Origin: Firmicutes bacterium HGW-Firmicutes-7
Lineage (GTDB): Bacteria; Bacillota; Clostridia; Lachnospirales; Vallitaleaceae
Direction of reading: 5' to 3'
DNA length: 64,000 bases
NCBI GenBank assembly: GCA_002841375.1
Contig: PGZO01000003.1
Coordinates: 124,001-188,000, forward strand
In this document: positions 7,638 to 16,318 of the stretch, piece after piece
Layout: each line of letters opens with the position of its first letter
How positions within the stretch are numbered: the stretch's first letter is position 1
Notes under the pieces: generated by a model
Told to the model about the DNA's origin: nothing
Database searches by the model: none
What the model saw: the letters and a program-made list of their open reading frames with translations, nothing else
Program-made: the position numbers and the translations under genes

Positions 7638-9713
7638 TTATTCTTCTACTGATTTATCCGCTATAACCTTTTCTTGAACTTCTCGAGGAGCTTCTTCATA
7701 TCGTTCAAATTTTTGCGTAAACATTCCTCTGCTTTGCGTTAACGATCTTAAGTCAGTCGAATATCCATACAATTCACCCATTGGAACTTCTGCCATAATT
7801 TCTTGTTTTCCTTTAGTAGGGTTGATACCCAGCACCCTACCACGTCGTTTGTTAAGATCTCCAATTATGTCACCCAAATATGAATCAGGAACAACTACAT
7901 TAATACTAGCAATTGGTTCTAATAAAGTAGGACCCGCTTGATTCATTGCATCTTTAAAAGCATTCTGAGCCGCAAGTTTGAAGGCCATTTCAGAAGAATC
8001 AACTGGATGATATGAACCATCTATTAATGTTGCTTTAATACCAACAACTGGATATCCAGCCAAAATTCCCCTTTTAACTGATTCTGCTAATCCTTTATCA
8101 ACTGCTGGGAAATAATTTTTTGGAACTGACCCACCCACAATTTTCTCTTGAAATGTGTAGGGTATTTCCATATCTTCCAAAGGTTCAAATTCCATAACTA
8201 CGTCACCATATTGTCCATGCCCACCTGATTGCTTCTTGTGTCTACCTCTAACTTGAACTTTTTTCTTAATGGTTTCTCTGTATGGAATTCTTGGTTTTTT
8301 CAAATCAACTAACACCTTAAATTTTGATTCAAGTTTACTTACTATAATGTCTAGATGTTGCCCTCCTACACCGTATAAAAGCTCTTGATGATTTTCATGA
8401 TCTAAGATAAACTTAATCGTTGGGTCTTCCTCCATTAATCTATGAATACCGGAACCAATTTTATCTTCATCACCTTTTGTTTTTGGAACAATCGCTCTAT
8501 ATGCCAATGACTCAGGAAAACCTATTCCACTTAATTTTACAGGATGATCTTTATCACAAAGTGTATCTCCTGTACTTACATCAATAAGTTTAGCTACAGC
8601 CCCGATATCACCAGCTCTTATTTCTGACACTTCTATTTGCTCTTTTCCTCTTAATGCATAAACATGTGAAATTCTCTCCATTTCCTCAGTATTTGCATTT
8701 AATAATTGTGTATCTGCTTTTACACTACCTGAATATACTCTAAACAGTGATAGCTTCCCAATATAAGGATCAATAATAGTCTTAAATACTAAAGCTGTAG
8801 TTGGTTCTTTTAAATCACACACTACTTCTATTTCTTCTGCTGTATCTGGGTGGTTACCTATAACGGTAGTATGCTCCTCTTTTGGAGATGGCATAAATTT
8901 GACAATCGAATTCAGTAGTACCTGCACACCTAAATTATTTATACCTGAACCAATAAGAACTGGAACAATGTTTCCAGCAATAACACCTTGATGTATTGCA
9001 TCTTGTATTTCTTCCAATGTAAATGGTGTTTCTTCGAAATACTTTTCCATCAATGCTTCATCACTTTCTGCAACTGCTTCTAAAATCATATCTCTTATAG
9101 GTTCTATTTCAGCTTTCATGCTTTCTGGAACATCACATGCCTCAATATGATCCTTTACAAATTTCCTTGCTTCCATTTTGACTACATTTACAAACCCAAT
9201 AAAATGTTCACCCTCACGAATTGGAACATGAAATGGCGCTATGCATTTGCCAAAGTTATCTTTTAATTGATCTAATACAGAATTCAGATTCGCATTGTCA
9301 TCATCCATATCCGTTACAAAAATCATTTTAGGAATATTCATTTCTTCAGCATATTCCCATGCCTTTTCTGTTCCAACTTCAACACCAGCTTTTCCAGATA
9401 CAACTATTATCGCACTATCTGCAACACGAGTTGCTTGTTTAGTTTCCCCAACAAAGTCAAAATAACCTGGAGCATCTAATACATTAATCTTACAATCTTG
9501 CCATTCTATTGGAATACAAGAAGTATTAATTGAAAATCCACGTTTGATTTCTTCTTTATCAAAGTCACTAATTGTATTCCCCTCTTCAACCTTTCCTTGC
9601 CTTTTTGTAATACCAACTTCATGTGCCATAGCTTCAACAATAGTCGTCTTCCCACTACCGCCATGGCCTAATAATACAATGTTGCGAATTTCTTCCGATG
9701 AATACACTTTCAT
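7638..9713 (-). CDS. EF-G-like translation factor GTPase (EF-G2 type)
   Basis: A five-domain elongation-factor-G-like protein of 691 residues from the chosen start. The P-loop is GHGGSGKTT rather than the AHIDAGKTT of canonical EF-G. The switch region SDFDKEEIKRGFSI, the DAPGYFDF G3 motif and C-terminal domains IV and V are present. These features fit the EF-G-like family found beside a normal fusA in many Firmicutes, whose exact role is unsettled. The first in-frame ATG is at 9764, but GGGGGA sits properly only before the ATG at 9713, and MKVYSSEEIRN is the expected N terminus. It is not near ribosomal-protein genes, which also argues against the housekeeping EF-G. Confidence 0.87.
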   Translation of the reverse strand: MKVYSSEEIRNIVLLGHGGSGKTTIVEAMAHEVGITKRQGKVEEGNTISDFDKEEIKRGFSINTSCIPIEWQDCKINVLDAPGYFDFVGETKQATRVADSAIIVVSGKAGVEVGTEKAWEYAEEMNIPKMIFVTDMDDDNANLNSVLDQLKDNFGKCIAPFHVPIREGEHFIGFVNVVKMEARKFVKDHIEACDVPESMKAEIEPIRDMILEAVAESDEALMEKYFEETPFTLEEIQDAIHQGVIAGNIVPVLIGSGINNLGVQVLLNSIVKFMPSPKEEHTTVIGNHPDTAEEIEVVCDLKEPTTALVFKTIIDPYIGKLSLFRVYSGSVKADTQLLNANTEEMERISHVYALRGKEQIEVSEIRAGDIGAVAKLIDVSTGDTLCDKDHPVKLSGIGFPESLAYRAIVPKTKGDEDKIGSGIHRLMEEDPTIKFILDHENHQELLYGVGGQHLDIIVSKLESKFKVLVDLKKPRIPYRETIKKKVQVRGRHKKQSGGHGQYGDVVMEFEPLEDMEIPYTFQEKIVGGSVPKNYFPAVDKGLAESVKRGILAGYPVVGIKATLIDGSYHPVDSSEMAFKLAAQNAFKDAMNQAGPTLLEPIASINVVVPDSYLGDIIGDLNKRRGRVLGINPTKGKQEIMAEVPMGELYGYSTDLRSLTQSRGMFTQKFERYEEAPREVQEKVIADKSVEE

Positions 9714-9985
9714 AATTTGTCCCCCGATCATTGGTTTATTTGAGAAAATCATCATTTTTCTCATAAGGTCAAATAAGTTAATTTATTAATTACTGATATC
9801 AATAATATTCAACTTGGTCTATAAATTTCCTTCATTTTTTTGAAAATCTCTATTAATTTTTATTTATTTTGTACATATATAATCCTAACTATACAAATTA
9901 CATAACCATTAGTTTATTTTTACCGAATAAGTCTCTTTACATTTGTGCAAAATCAACTAAATTCGACATCGTATTCATTTCAGCG
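9714..9985. other. Divergent intergenic region between the EF-G-like gene and the aromatic operon
   Basis: AT-rich sequence with no convincing gene or RNA structure. It presumably holds the minus-strand promoter of the EF-G-like gene, which I could not pin down. Confidence 0.4.
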
Positions 9986-10047
9986 CACATTTTCACACTT
10001 TAACGCATTGTACTGTTGACATATCTTTTTTTAAAGTGTAAAATGTG
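9986..10047 (+). promoter_or_regulatory. Promoter of the aromatic operon inside a long inverted repeat
   Basis: TTGACA (10016-10021), 17 bp, TAAAAT (10039-10044) forms the promoter about 120 bases before hisC. Arms of 18 and 17 bases (9986-10003, CACATTTTCACACTTTAA; 10031-10047, TTAAAGTGTAAAATGTG) are complementary except for one bulged base. The second arm covers the -10 element and the -35 lies in the 27-base spacer. This is the layout expected for an operator of a dimeric repressor. Confidence 0.65.
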
Positions 10048-10164
10048 AGAAATAACTTAATATACAAACAATTATTATGTTATAATAATCATTAAAACGA
10101 ATACTTTTGATGTAGGCCTGATATAATAGATGGCAATCTTCAGATTAACAAAGGAGCAGAGAAA

Positions 10165-11253
10165 ATGATAGAATGTAGAAAAGAAGTTAAGTTATTAACA
10201 CCTTATATGCCCGGCAAACCAATTGATGATGTAAAGAGAGAATATGGTTTAGATGATGTCATTAAACTCGCATCAAATGAAAATCCATTAGGTTGTTCAG
10301 AAAAAGCAAAAGCAGCTGTAATTAAGTCTTTAGAAGCTCCTTCACTTTATCCTGACGGTAATTGTTCCAATCTTCGTAATGCATTGTCACAAAAACTTCA
10401 TGTCACATCTGATCAATTGATTTTCGGATGTGGTTCAGATGAAATTATTGCTATTATTGGAAAAACATATATTAATGTAGGAGACGAAGCAATCACATGT
10501 ACTCCCAGTTTTCCTCAATATAAGGCAGCCGTTGTATCAATGGGTGGTGTAATGATTGAAGTGCCTTTAAAAGATCACACTTACGACCTTAATGGAATTG
10601 TAAATAGCATAAATGAACGCACTAAAATAATTTTTATATCTAACCCAAATAATCCAACTGGAACCATCGTAACAAAAGATGAGCAACTTAGCTTTATGAA
10701 AAAAGTACCTAAGCATATACTAGTTGTGTGGGACGAGGCTTATAATGAATATATATTGGACGTGAACTTTCCAGACACACTTTCAGTTATGAAAGAGTAT
10801 GACAATATTATTTTGCTTCGAACTTTTTCAAAAATGTATGGATTAGCTTCACTACGAATCGGATATGGTATCTCAACAAAAGAAATTATCGGTTATATGA
10901 ACCGACTTAGAGGTCCGTTTAATGTAACAACACAAGCGCAAGACGCAGCACTTGCTAGCCTTGATGCACATGAATTTGTTAAAGAAAGTTTTGCTTTAAA
11001 TGAAGCATCTAAACAATATACCTATAGAAAATGTCAAGAACTCGGACTTTCATATATTCAAACATATGGAAATTTTATTATGATAGATTGCAAACTTCCA
11101 AGTTTAGATCTCTTTAATCATCTACTGCAAAAAGGTGTTATTGTGCGTCCCGGCTTCTACTTTGGAATGGATACTTATCAACGTGTAACCTTAGGGACAA
11201 TTGAACAAATGGAACGTTTCTTTGAACTTGTTGAAGAATTTATTCAAATTTAA
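10165..11253 (+). CDS. hisC: Histidinol-phosphate/aromatic aminotransferase (HisC family)
   Basis: A 362-residue class I/II PLP aminotransferase of the HisC type. The N terminus YMPGKPIDDVKREYGLDDV followed by KLASNENPLG is the family signature. SNPNNPTGT, WDEAYNEY and the PLP-lysine segment TFSKMYGLASLRIGYG are intact. The gene heads an operon with aroF, tyrA and aroA, so here it most likely makes tyrosine and phenylalanine from their keto acids. Many such enzymes also serve histidine synthesis, and no other his gene is in view. ATG follows AAAGGAG, and the next gene starts 22 bp later. Confidence 0.9.
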   Translation: MIECRKEVKLLTPYMPGKPIDDVKREYGLDDVIKLASNENPLGCSEKAKAAVIKSLEAPSLYPDGNCSNLRNALSQKLHVTSDQLIFGCGSDEIIAIIGKTYINVGDEAITCTPSFPQYKAAVVSMGGVMIEVPLKDHTYDLNGIVNSINERTKIIFISNPNNPTGTIVTKDEQLSFMKKVPKHILVVWDEAYNEYILDVNFPDTLSVMKEYDNIILLRTFSKMYGLASLRIGYGISTKEIIGYMNRLRGPFNVTTQAQDAALASLDAHEFVKESFALNEASKQYTYRKCQELGLSYIQTYGNFIMIDCKLPSLDLFNHLLQKGVIVRPGFYFGMDTYQRVTLGTIEQMERFFELVEEFIQI

Positions 11254-11275
11254 TTTTTATTAGGAGGAACATAAA

Positions 11276-12289
11276 ATGATCATTGTAATGCGACCCAATG
11301 TTTCTGATAAAGCAGTCATGAATGTTATTTCCATCGTCGAAGAACATGGTTTGCAAACCAACTTATCTCGCGGTGACCAAGTAACAATAATTGGCGTTAT
11401 TGGTGACAAAAGCAAGTTGTTAACTAGTAATATCACCTTACTTGATGGTGTTGACAAAGTCGTACAAGTAACAGAAAGCTATAAGTTAGCCAACAGACAA
11501 TTTCATGCGGATTATTCCGTTATTGATATTGGTGGATATAAAATTGGTGGAGATCATTTAGTAATTATGGCTGGACCCTGTGCAGTCGAATCAGAAGATC
11601 AAGTTATACAAACTGCTAGAGCCATAAAAAAAGCTGGTGCATGTATTTTAAGAGGTGGTGCCTATAAGCCTCGTACATCTCCTTACTCCTTCCAAGGCTT
11701 AGAGGAAGATGGCCTTAAGCTCATGGCTGCTGCCAGAGCAGAAACTGGTTTAGCTATTGTTTGTGAAGTTACTAGTTTGCAAGCTGTTGAAACCGCATCA
11801 AAATATGTTGATATGCTACAAATTGGTGCCAGAAATATGCAAAATTTCTATCTATTAAAGGAAGCTGGAAAGACCAACATTCCTGTCTTATTAAAGCGAG
11901 GCCTATCTGCAACGATTGATGAATGGCTTAATGCTGCAGAATATATAATGAGCGAAGGCAATCAAAATGTTGTTCTTTGTGAAAGAGGTATTAGAACCTT
12001 TGAAACAGCAACAAGAAACACGTTAGATTTAAGTGCAATACCAATAATAAAGGCAAAAAGTCACCTGCCAATTATTGTTGATCCAAGTCATGCTACTGGC
12101 ATTAAAGAACTCGTAAATCCTTTAGCAAAGGCATCAATTGCTGCTGGCGCAGATGGCTTAATGATAGAGGTTCATCCTAATCCAGCTACCGCTCTATCTG
12201 ACGGTCCACAATCATTAACGCCTGCTGCCTTTCAATCTTTATGTGAAGAACTACGTCCTTATGCAGCGCTTGAAGGAAAACACTTCTAA
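11276..12289 (+). CDS. aroF: 3-deoxy-7-phosphoheptulonate (DAHP) synthase, AroAI-beta type
   Basis: Condenses phosphoenolpyruvate and erythrose 4-phosphate to DAHP, the first step of the shikimate pathway. The protein has 337 residues. An N-terminal ferredoxin-like (ACT-like) domain of about 70 residues precedes the TIM barrel, the Thermotoga-type layout that confers feedback control by tyrosine or phenylalanine. Barrel motifs are MAGPCAVES, ILRGGAYKPRTSPYSFQG, LLKRGLSAT, LCERGIRTFE and IVDPSHATG, the last with a metal-binding segment. The stop codon overlaps the tyrA start (TAATG), indicating translational coupling. Confidence 0.95.
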   Translation: MIIVMRPNVSDKAVMNVISIVEEHGLQTNLSRGDQVTIIGVIGDKSKLLTSNITLLDGVDKVVQVTESYKLANRQFHADYSVIDIGGYKIGGDHLVIMAGPCAVESEDQVIQTARAIKKAGACILRGGAYKPRTSPYSFQGLEEDGLKLMAAARAETGLAIVCEVTSLQAVETASKYVDMLQIGARNMQNFYLLKEAGKTNIPVLLKRGLSATIDEWLNAAEYIMSEGNQNVVLCERGIRTFETATRNTLDLSAIPIIKAKSHLPIIVDPSHATGIKELVNPLAKASIAAGADGLMIEVHPNPATALSDGPQSLTPAAFQSLCEELRPYAALEGKHF

Positions 12290-13380
12290 TGGTTGATCAA
12301 GTTGGTTTTATTGGTTTAGGATTAATCGGTGGCTCAATTGCAAAAGCAATTAAAAAAAACAAATTAGCGAAAACGATTGTTGCATATGATATTGATATGT
12401 TTTCATTAGAATTAGCCAGTAATGATAATATTGTTGATATTTGTGCCACTGGAATTGATGAACACTTTAAAGAGTGTTCTATCATTTTTTTGTGCTGTCC
12501 AGTTAATGTCAATGTGGATGCCTATCATAAACTAATTAAAATTGTTCATCCTACATGTATAATAACAGATGTTGGAAGTACGAAAGAGAATATTGTTGAA
12601 GAAATAAAAAAATGTAATGTACCCATCACTTTTATTGGTGGACATCCTATGGCAGGCTCTGAAAAATATGGTTATACTGCTTCCACAGCTCATCTTTTTG
12701 AGAATGTCTTTTATATATTAACACCTATTGATGGTACCGATACACTTAAAGTACAAATATTATATGACTTAATAAGAAATATTAAAGCATTGCCTCTTGT
12801 CATCTCTCCAGATGAACATGACTTTGTAACTGCAACCATTAGCCATGTTCCTCATGTTATTGCTGCATTACTCGTTAACATGGTTAAAAGCTTAGATACT
12901 AGTGAAGGGTACTTGCATACTTTAGCAGCTGGAGGCTTCAAAGATATTACAAGAATTGCATCCTCTTCACCTGTCATGTGGCAACAAATTTGTCTTTCAA
13001 ATAAAAATAATATCGTGAAAATATTAGCGCATTTTAGAGACGATATCGATACGATCATTAACTCAATTCATAATGGTAAGCAACATGACATCTACGATTT
13101 TTTTGAAGGCGCAAGAGAATATAGAGAATCCTTTCAGGAAAAAACTTCGGCATTAATACAATCCTATTCTGTAACGGTTGACGTTATCGATGAGCCTGGT
13201 ATTATTGCTAAAATAGCTACCTTACTTGGAGATCATGAAATAAGCATAAAGAATATTGGCATTATAAATAACCGCGAGTACACTAGAGGTGTACTTGAAA
13301 TTGTGTTTTATGACCAAGATTGTCTTGAAAAAAGCATTGATATTCTTACTAAAATGAATTATATTGTATACAAACTTTAG
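12289..13380 (+). CDS. tyrA: Prephenate dehydrogenase with C-terminal ACT domain
   Basis: Oxidatively decarboxylates prephenate to 4-hydroxyphenylpyruvate, the step committed to tyrosine. The 363 residues begin with the NAD-binding fold GFIGLGLIGGSIAKAIK. GGHPMAGSEKYG and TISHVPHVIAALL carry the active-site His residues typical of TyrA. The last 75 or so residues (VTVDVIDEPGIIAKIATLLG) form an ACT domain for probable tyrosine feedback. The ATG overlaps the aroF stop by one base, and no separate ribosome-binding site is needed. aroA follows after 11 bp. Confidence 0.94.
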   Translation: MVDQVGFIGLGLIGGSIAKAIKKNKLAKTIVAYDIDMFSLELASNDNIVDICATGIDEHFKECSIIFLCCPVNVNVDAYHKLIKIVHPTCIITDVGSTKENIVEEIKKCNVPITFIGGHPMAGSEKYGYTASTAHLFENVFYILTPIDGTDTLKVQILYDLIRNIKALPLVISPDEHDFVTATISHVPHVIAALLVNMVKSLDTSEGYLHTLAAGGFKDITRIASSSPVMWQQICLSNKNNIVKILAHFRDDIDTIINSIHNGKQHDIYDFFEGAREYRESFQEKTSALIQSYSVTVDVIDEPGIIAKIATLLGDHEISIKNIGIINNREYTRGVLEIVFYDQDCLEKSIDILTKMNYIVYKL

Positions 13381-13391
13381 GAGGCATTCAT

Positions 13392-14666
13392 ATGAAAATT
13401 AATCCTGTATATCGATTAAAGGGTGATATAAAAGTGCCTGGTGATAAATCCATCTCTCATAGAGCTATAATGCTAGGCTCGGTAGCAAAGGGGCACACCC
13501 TTATTAAGGACTTTTTAATGGGAGAAGATTGCTTATCAACAATTAGATGTTTTAAGCAGATGGGCGTATCAATTACTATAAATAAAAATACTGTAAGCGT
13601 TAAGGGAAATGGTCTTCATGGCTTGAAACAGCCTGATCAACTATTGGATGTTGGAAATAGCGGTACAACTATGCGTCTTATGTCTGGCCTATTATGCGGT
13701 CAAGAATTCGATTGTTCCTTAACTGGTGATTCTTCAATCATCAAGCGACCTATGAAAAGAATCATCGAACCTCTTACAAGAATGAATGGTAGAATTAAAA
13801 GTATAAATGGCGACAATCGTGCACCGCTCTACATACAATCATCTACGCTAATTAATATTGATTACACTTCGCCTGTAGCAAGTGCTCAAGTAAAGTCTTC
13901 AATAATGTTAGCTTCTCTTTATACGAGTGGTATAACAACTATAACAGAACCGTACACCTCAAGAAATCATTCTGAACTTATGCTCAATCACTTTGGCGGA
14001 AACGTTCAAGTTGATGGAACAAAGGTAATCTGTACCCCTGTAGACGAGTTATTTGCTCAAGAAGTTATTGTTCCTTCTGATATTTCCTCTGCCGCATATT
14101 TTATGGTTGCTGGGCTAATTTCAAAAAATTCCGAAATTATTATTAGAGATGTTGGAATTAACCCAACTAGAGCCGGAATCATTCATGTTCTTCAAAGTAT
14201 GAAAGGACAAATTGAACTTGATAATATCAGAATGATTAACAGTGAAAAGGTTGCAGATATAATTGTAAAATCAAGTAACCTTGAAGGTACGGTTGTTGAA
14301 GGCAGCATTATTCCAACCCTAATTGATGAAATACCTATAATTGCAGTTGCTGCTGCGTTTGCAGAAGGTAAAACTATAATAAAAGATGCTGCTGAGCTAA
14401 AGGTTAAAGAATCTAATAGAATTGATACAACTGTTAATGAACTAAAAAAAATGGGCGTTGATATTTCTCCAACTGATGACGGTATGATTATCCAAGGAGG
14501 TACTCCATTACATGGCGCAGTTTTGGATAGTTATCATGACCACAGAGTTGCGATGTCACTCACTATTGCAGCATTAAATGCTTCTTCAAACACCAATCTT
14601 TTGAATAGTAAATGTATTGATATATCCTATCCTACATTTTTTGAAGACCTTAAACGTCTTTTCTAA
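13392..14666 (+). CDS. aroA: 3-phosphoshikimate 1-carboxyvinyltransferase (EPSP synthase)
   Basis: Transfers the enolpyruvyl group of PEP to shikimate 3-phosphate. The protein has 424 residues, the usual family length. Motifs: PGDKSISHRA at the N terminus, VGNSGTTMRLMSGLL, GDSSIIKRPMKR, SAQVKSSIMLASLY, the catalytic ELKVKESNRID and DHRVAMS near the C terminus. It ends the hisC-aroF-tyrA-aroA operon and is closed by a strong terminator. The other shikimate genes (aroB, aroE, aroC, aroK, pheA) are not in this window and must lie elsewhere. Confidence 0.96.
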   Translation: MKINPVYRLKGDIKVPGDKSISHRAIMLGSVAKGHTLIKDFLMGEDCLSTIRCFKQMGVSITINKNTVSVKGNGLHGLKQPDQLLDVGNSGTTMRLMSGLLCGQEFDCSLTGDSSIIKRPMKRIIEPLTRMNGRIKSINGDNRAPLYIQSSTLINIDYTSPVASAQVKSSIMLASLYTSGITTITEPYTSRNHSELMLNHFGGNVQVDGTKVICTPVDELFAQEVIVPSDISSAAYFMVAGLISKNSEIIIRDVGINPTRAGIIHVLQSMKGQIELDNIRMINSEKVADIIVKSSNLEGTVVEGSIIPTLIDEIPIIAVAAAFAEGKTIIKDAAELKVKESNRIDTTVNELKKMGVDISPTDDGMIIQGGTPLHGAVLDSYHDHRVAMSLTIAALNASSNTNLLNSKCIDISYPTFFEDLKRLF

Positions 14667-14670
14667 AAAC

Positions 14671-14697
14671 AAAACCACACGCAAAGCGTGTGGTTTT
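14671..14697. terminator. Bidirectional terminator after aroA
   Basis: Twelve-base arms AAAACCACACGC and GCGTGTGGTTTT around a 3-base loop. U-rich tracts on both strands let it serve aroA (plus) and the small RNA gene (minus). Confidence 0.9.
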
Positions 14698-14913
14698 CAT
14701 TAAATAATTAACGTATAAGTTTTTTCCCAGAATGCCGTTCCCCGAGTTTTGACCCCTAGCATAGCTAGGTGGGTGCTCGCATCATATCTATTGTCTTCCC
14801 CTGCAATGAGGGCTTGACATTCAATACGAGATATAAAGCTCCCGTATAAATAATGTAGGTTCAAAATTCAGGTTTATCGTACATCCCAGGTTACTTGTTA
14901 ACCATGTTTCTAT
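14698..14913 (-). ncRNA. ssrS: Probable 6S-like regulatory RNA
   Basis: There is no open frame here. The minus strand has its own strong promoter and can fold into a long interrupted rod. Local hairpins include CCTAGC-TAT-GCTAGG nested in a GAG/CTC stem, ACG-GAG/CTC-CGT type pairing around 14821-14850, and CCCT/AGGG near 14800-14815. The outer ends pair imperfectly (TACGATAA with TTATACGTT). Length near 200, a closed rod with a central unpaired region and adjacency to a bidirectional terminator fit 6S RNA, which binds RNA polymerase in stationary phase. The assignment is by resemblance only. Exact ends are uncertain. Confidence 0.5.
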
Positions 14914-14919
14914 AGTAAG

Positions 14920-14948
14920 ATTATAGCACAATCTACAACAAAATTCAA
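14920..14948 (-). promoter_or_regulatory. Promoter of the 6S-like RNA
   Basis: On the minus strand TTGAAT (14943-14948), 17 bp, TATAAT (14920-14925). The predicted start is near 14913. Confidence 0.7.
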
Positions 14949-15053
14949 CATGTCAATTTTTGGTTAATTCACTTGAAGTTCATAAAAATAGTATGTGTAT
15001 TTTATTTAAATCAATTCAACAATTTTCTTACAACGTGTTTACACCATACATTA

Positions 15054-16154
15054 TTAAATATTATTGATCGCAGTTACTGTCACCGATCTTAGATTTCTAT
15101 CATCCTTTAAATCAATAAAACGAGGCATAATCTTATTACCCTCGTCATCAAGAATTATCTTCACACGTGGTCTCATACAAGCCTCTTCGTAGTTTTCTGC
15201 TACAATACCAGTGTAACCGTTACTTAATTTAATATAGGTTCCAACTGGAAATGGCGCTACCTTTCTAGCAAATACTTTAGTTATATTAACATCAAACATT
15301 AATCCACCATTTGCCATAATGTATTCCATAGCTTCTGAAGGCAATAATGCTGGCCTATATGGCCTGTTAGAGATCAGCGCATCGTAAACATCAGCAATGC
15401 AAATTATCCTACCAATTAGTGAAATTGAATCTTTAGAAACATTAGATGGATATCCGGTACCATCATATTTTTCATGATGATGCAGTACACCAATATAAGA
15501 AGCTGTTGGAATTTGATAAGTTTCCTTCAAATATTTGTATCCAAACTCTGAATGTTTTTTCATTTCTTCATATTCAGAATCCGTTAATTTACTAGGTTTA
15601 TTTACAACATCCTTATCTACAAATATTTTGCCCATATCATGTAATATTGCACCTAGTCCTAAATTATAAAGTTCTTCTTTATCTAATCCAATCCCTACGC
15701 CAATAACTACCGATAGCACGGCAACGTTGACACTATGAAAATACGTATAATCATCAAAAAACTTTAAGTCAATTAAATTAACCATTGTATCTTTATTAAT
15801 TAGTAGCTGCTCAACAATCGTAGCAATGAGTTGCTTTGTTGTATCCAGTTTTTTTTCAACAAGGTCCTTATTCTGCTTTTTAGACTTTGATCCTTGGCTT
15901 GAATGTATGCAAACATCTTTTACTGTTTGAATCATTTTCATCCTTATTTCATCATTAATAATATCCTTAATCTCAATATCTGCGGATATTTCATCATCTA
16001 TATAAACACCTTGATAACCTAATCTTTTTATTCTTTCTACATATGTCGAATGAATATTACTTCCTTTACTAAGCAACAAATTATGATTTTTATCATAAAG
16101 GCTCTTTCCAATGACCATTCCTTCAACTAATCCATCAGCTGGCACAAATCTCAT
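15054..16154 (-). CDS. HD-GYP domain c-di-GMP phosphodiesterase
   Basis: A 366-residue cytoplasmic protein. The first ~60 residues (FVPADGLVEGMVIGKSLYD) are the small N-terminal domain often found on clostridial HD-GYPs. The catalytic domain carries FHSVNVA, the metal ligands LHDMGK, HSEFGYKYL, and the paired HHEKYDGTGYP (GYP) motif, all intact. HD-GYP enzymes hydrolyse c-di-GMP to pGpG or GMP. A close paralogue lies 164 bp upstream on the same strand, evidently a tandem duplication. ATG follows AGGAGC. No receiver domain is attached, so the input signal is unknown. Confidence 0.93.
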   Translation of the reverse strand: MRFVPADGLVEGMVIGKSLYDKNHNLLLSKGSNIHSTYVERIKRLGYQGVYIDDEISADIEIKDIINDEIRMKMIQTVKDVCIHSSQGSKSKKQNKDLVEKKLDTTKQLIATIVEQLLINKDTMVNLIDLKFFDDYTYFHSVNVAVLSVVIGVGIGLDKEELYNLGLGAILHDMGKIFVDKDVVNKPSKLTDSEYEEMKKHSEFGYKYLKETYQIPTASYIGVLHHHEKYDGTGYPSNVSKDSISLIGRIICIADVYDALISNRPYRPALLPSEAMEYIMANGGLMFDVNITKVFARKVAPFPVGTYIKLSNGYTGIVAENYEEACMRPRVKIILDDEGNKIMPRFIDLKDDRNLRSVTVTAINNI

Positions 16155-16318
16155 AAATTCGCTCCTATATTCTATTAATCAGGTCAATAATGACATATTT
16201 GCCAAGAGACACCGTCTATCAAATATATCATATTCTCAGATATTGTTAATAGTTATTATGTACTATGTAAAAAAAGGTAATCTTTTGCACATACTTGTCG
16301 ATATAGGTTGAAAAGTAA

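Noticed and set aside
14671-14697. GCAAAGC as part of a c-di-GMP aptamer
   Set aside because: The sequence is fully explained by the aroA terminator stem.
16155-16318. c-di-GMP riboswitch in front of the HD-GYP genes
   Set aside because: No CGCAAAG core or aptamer stem was found on the minus strand.
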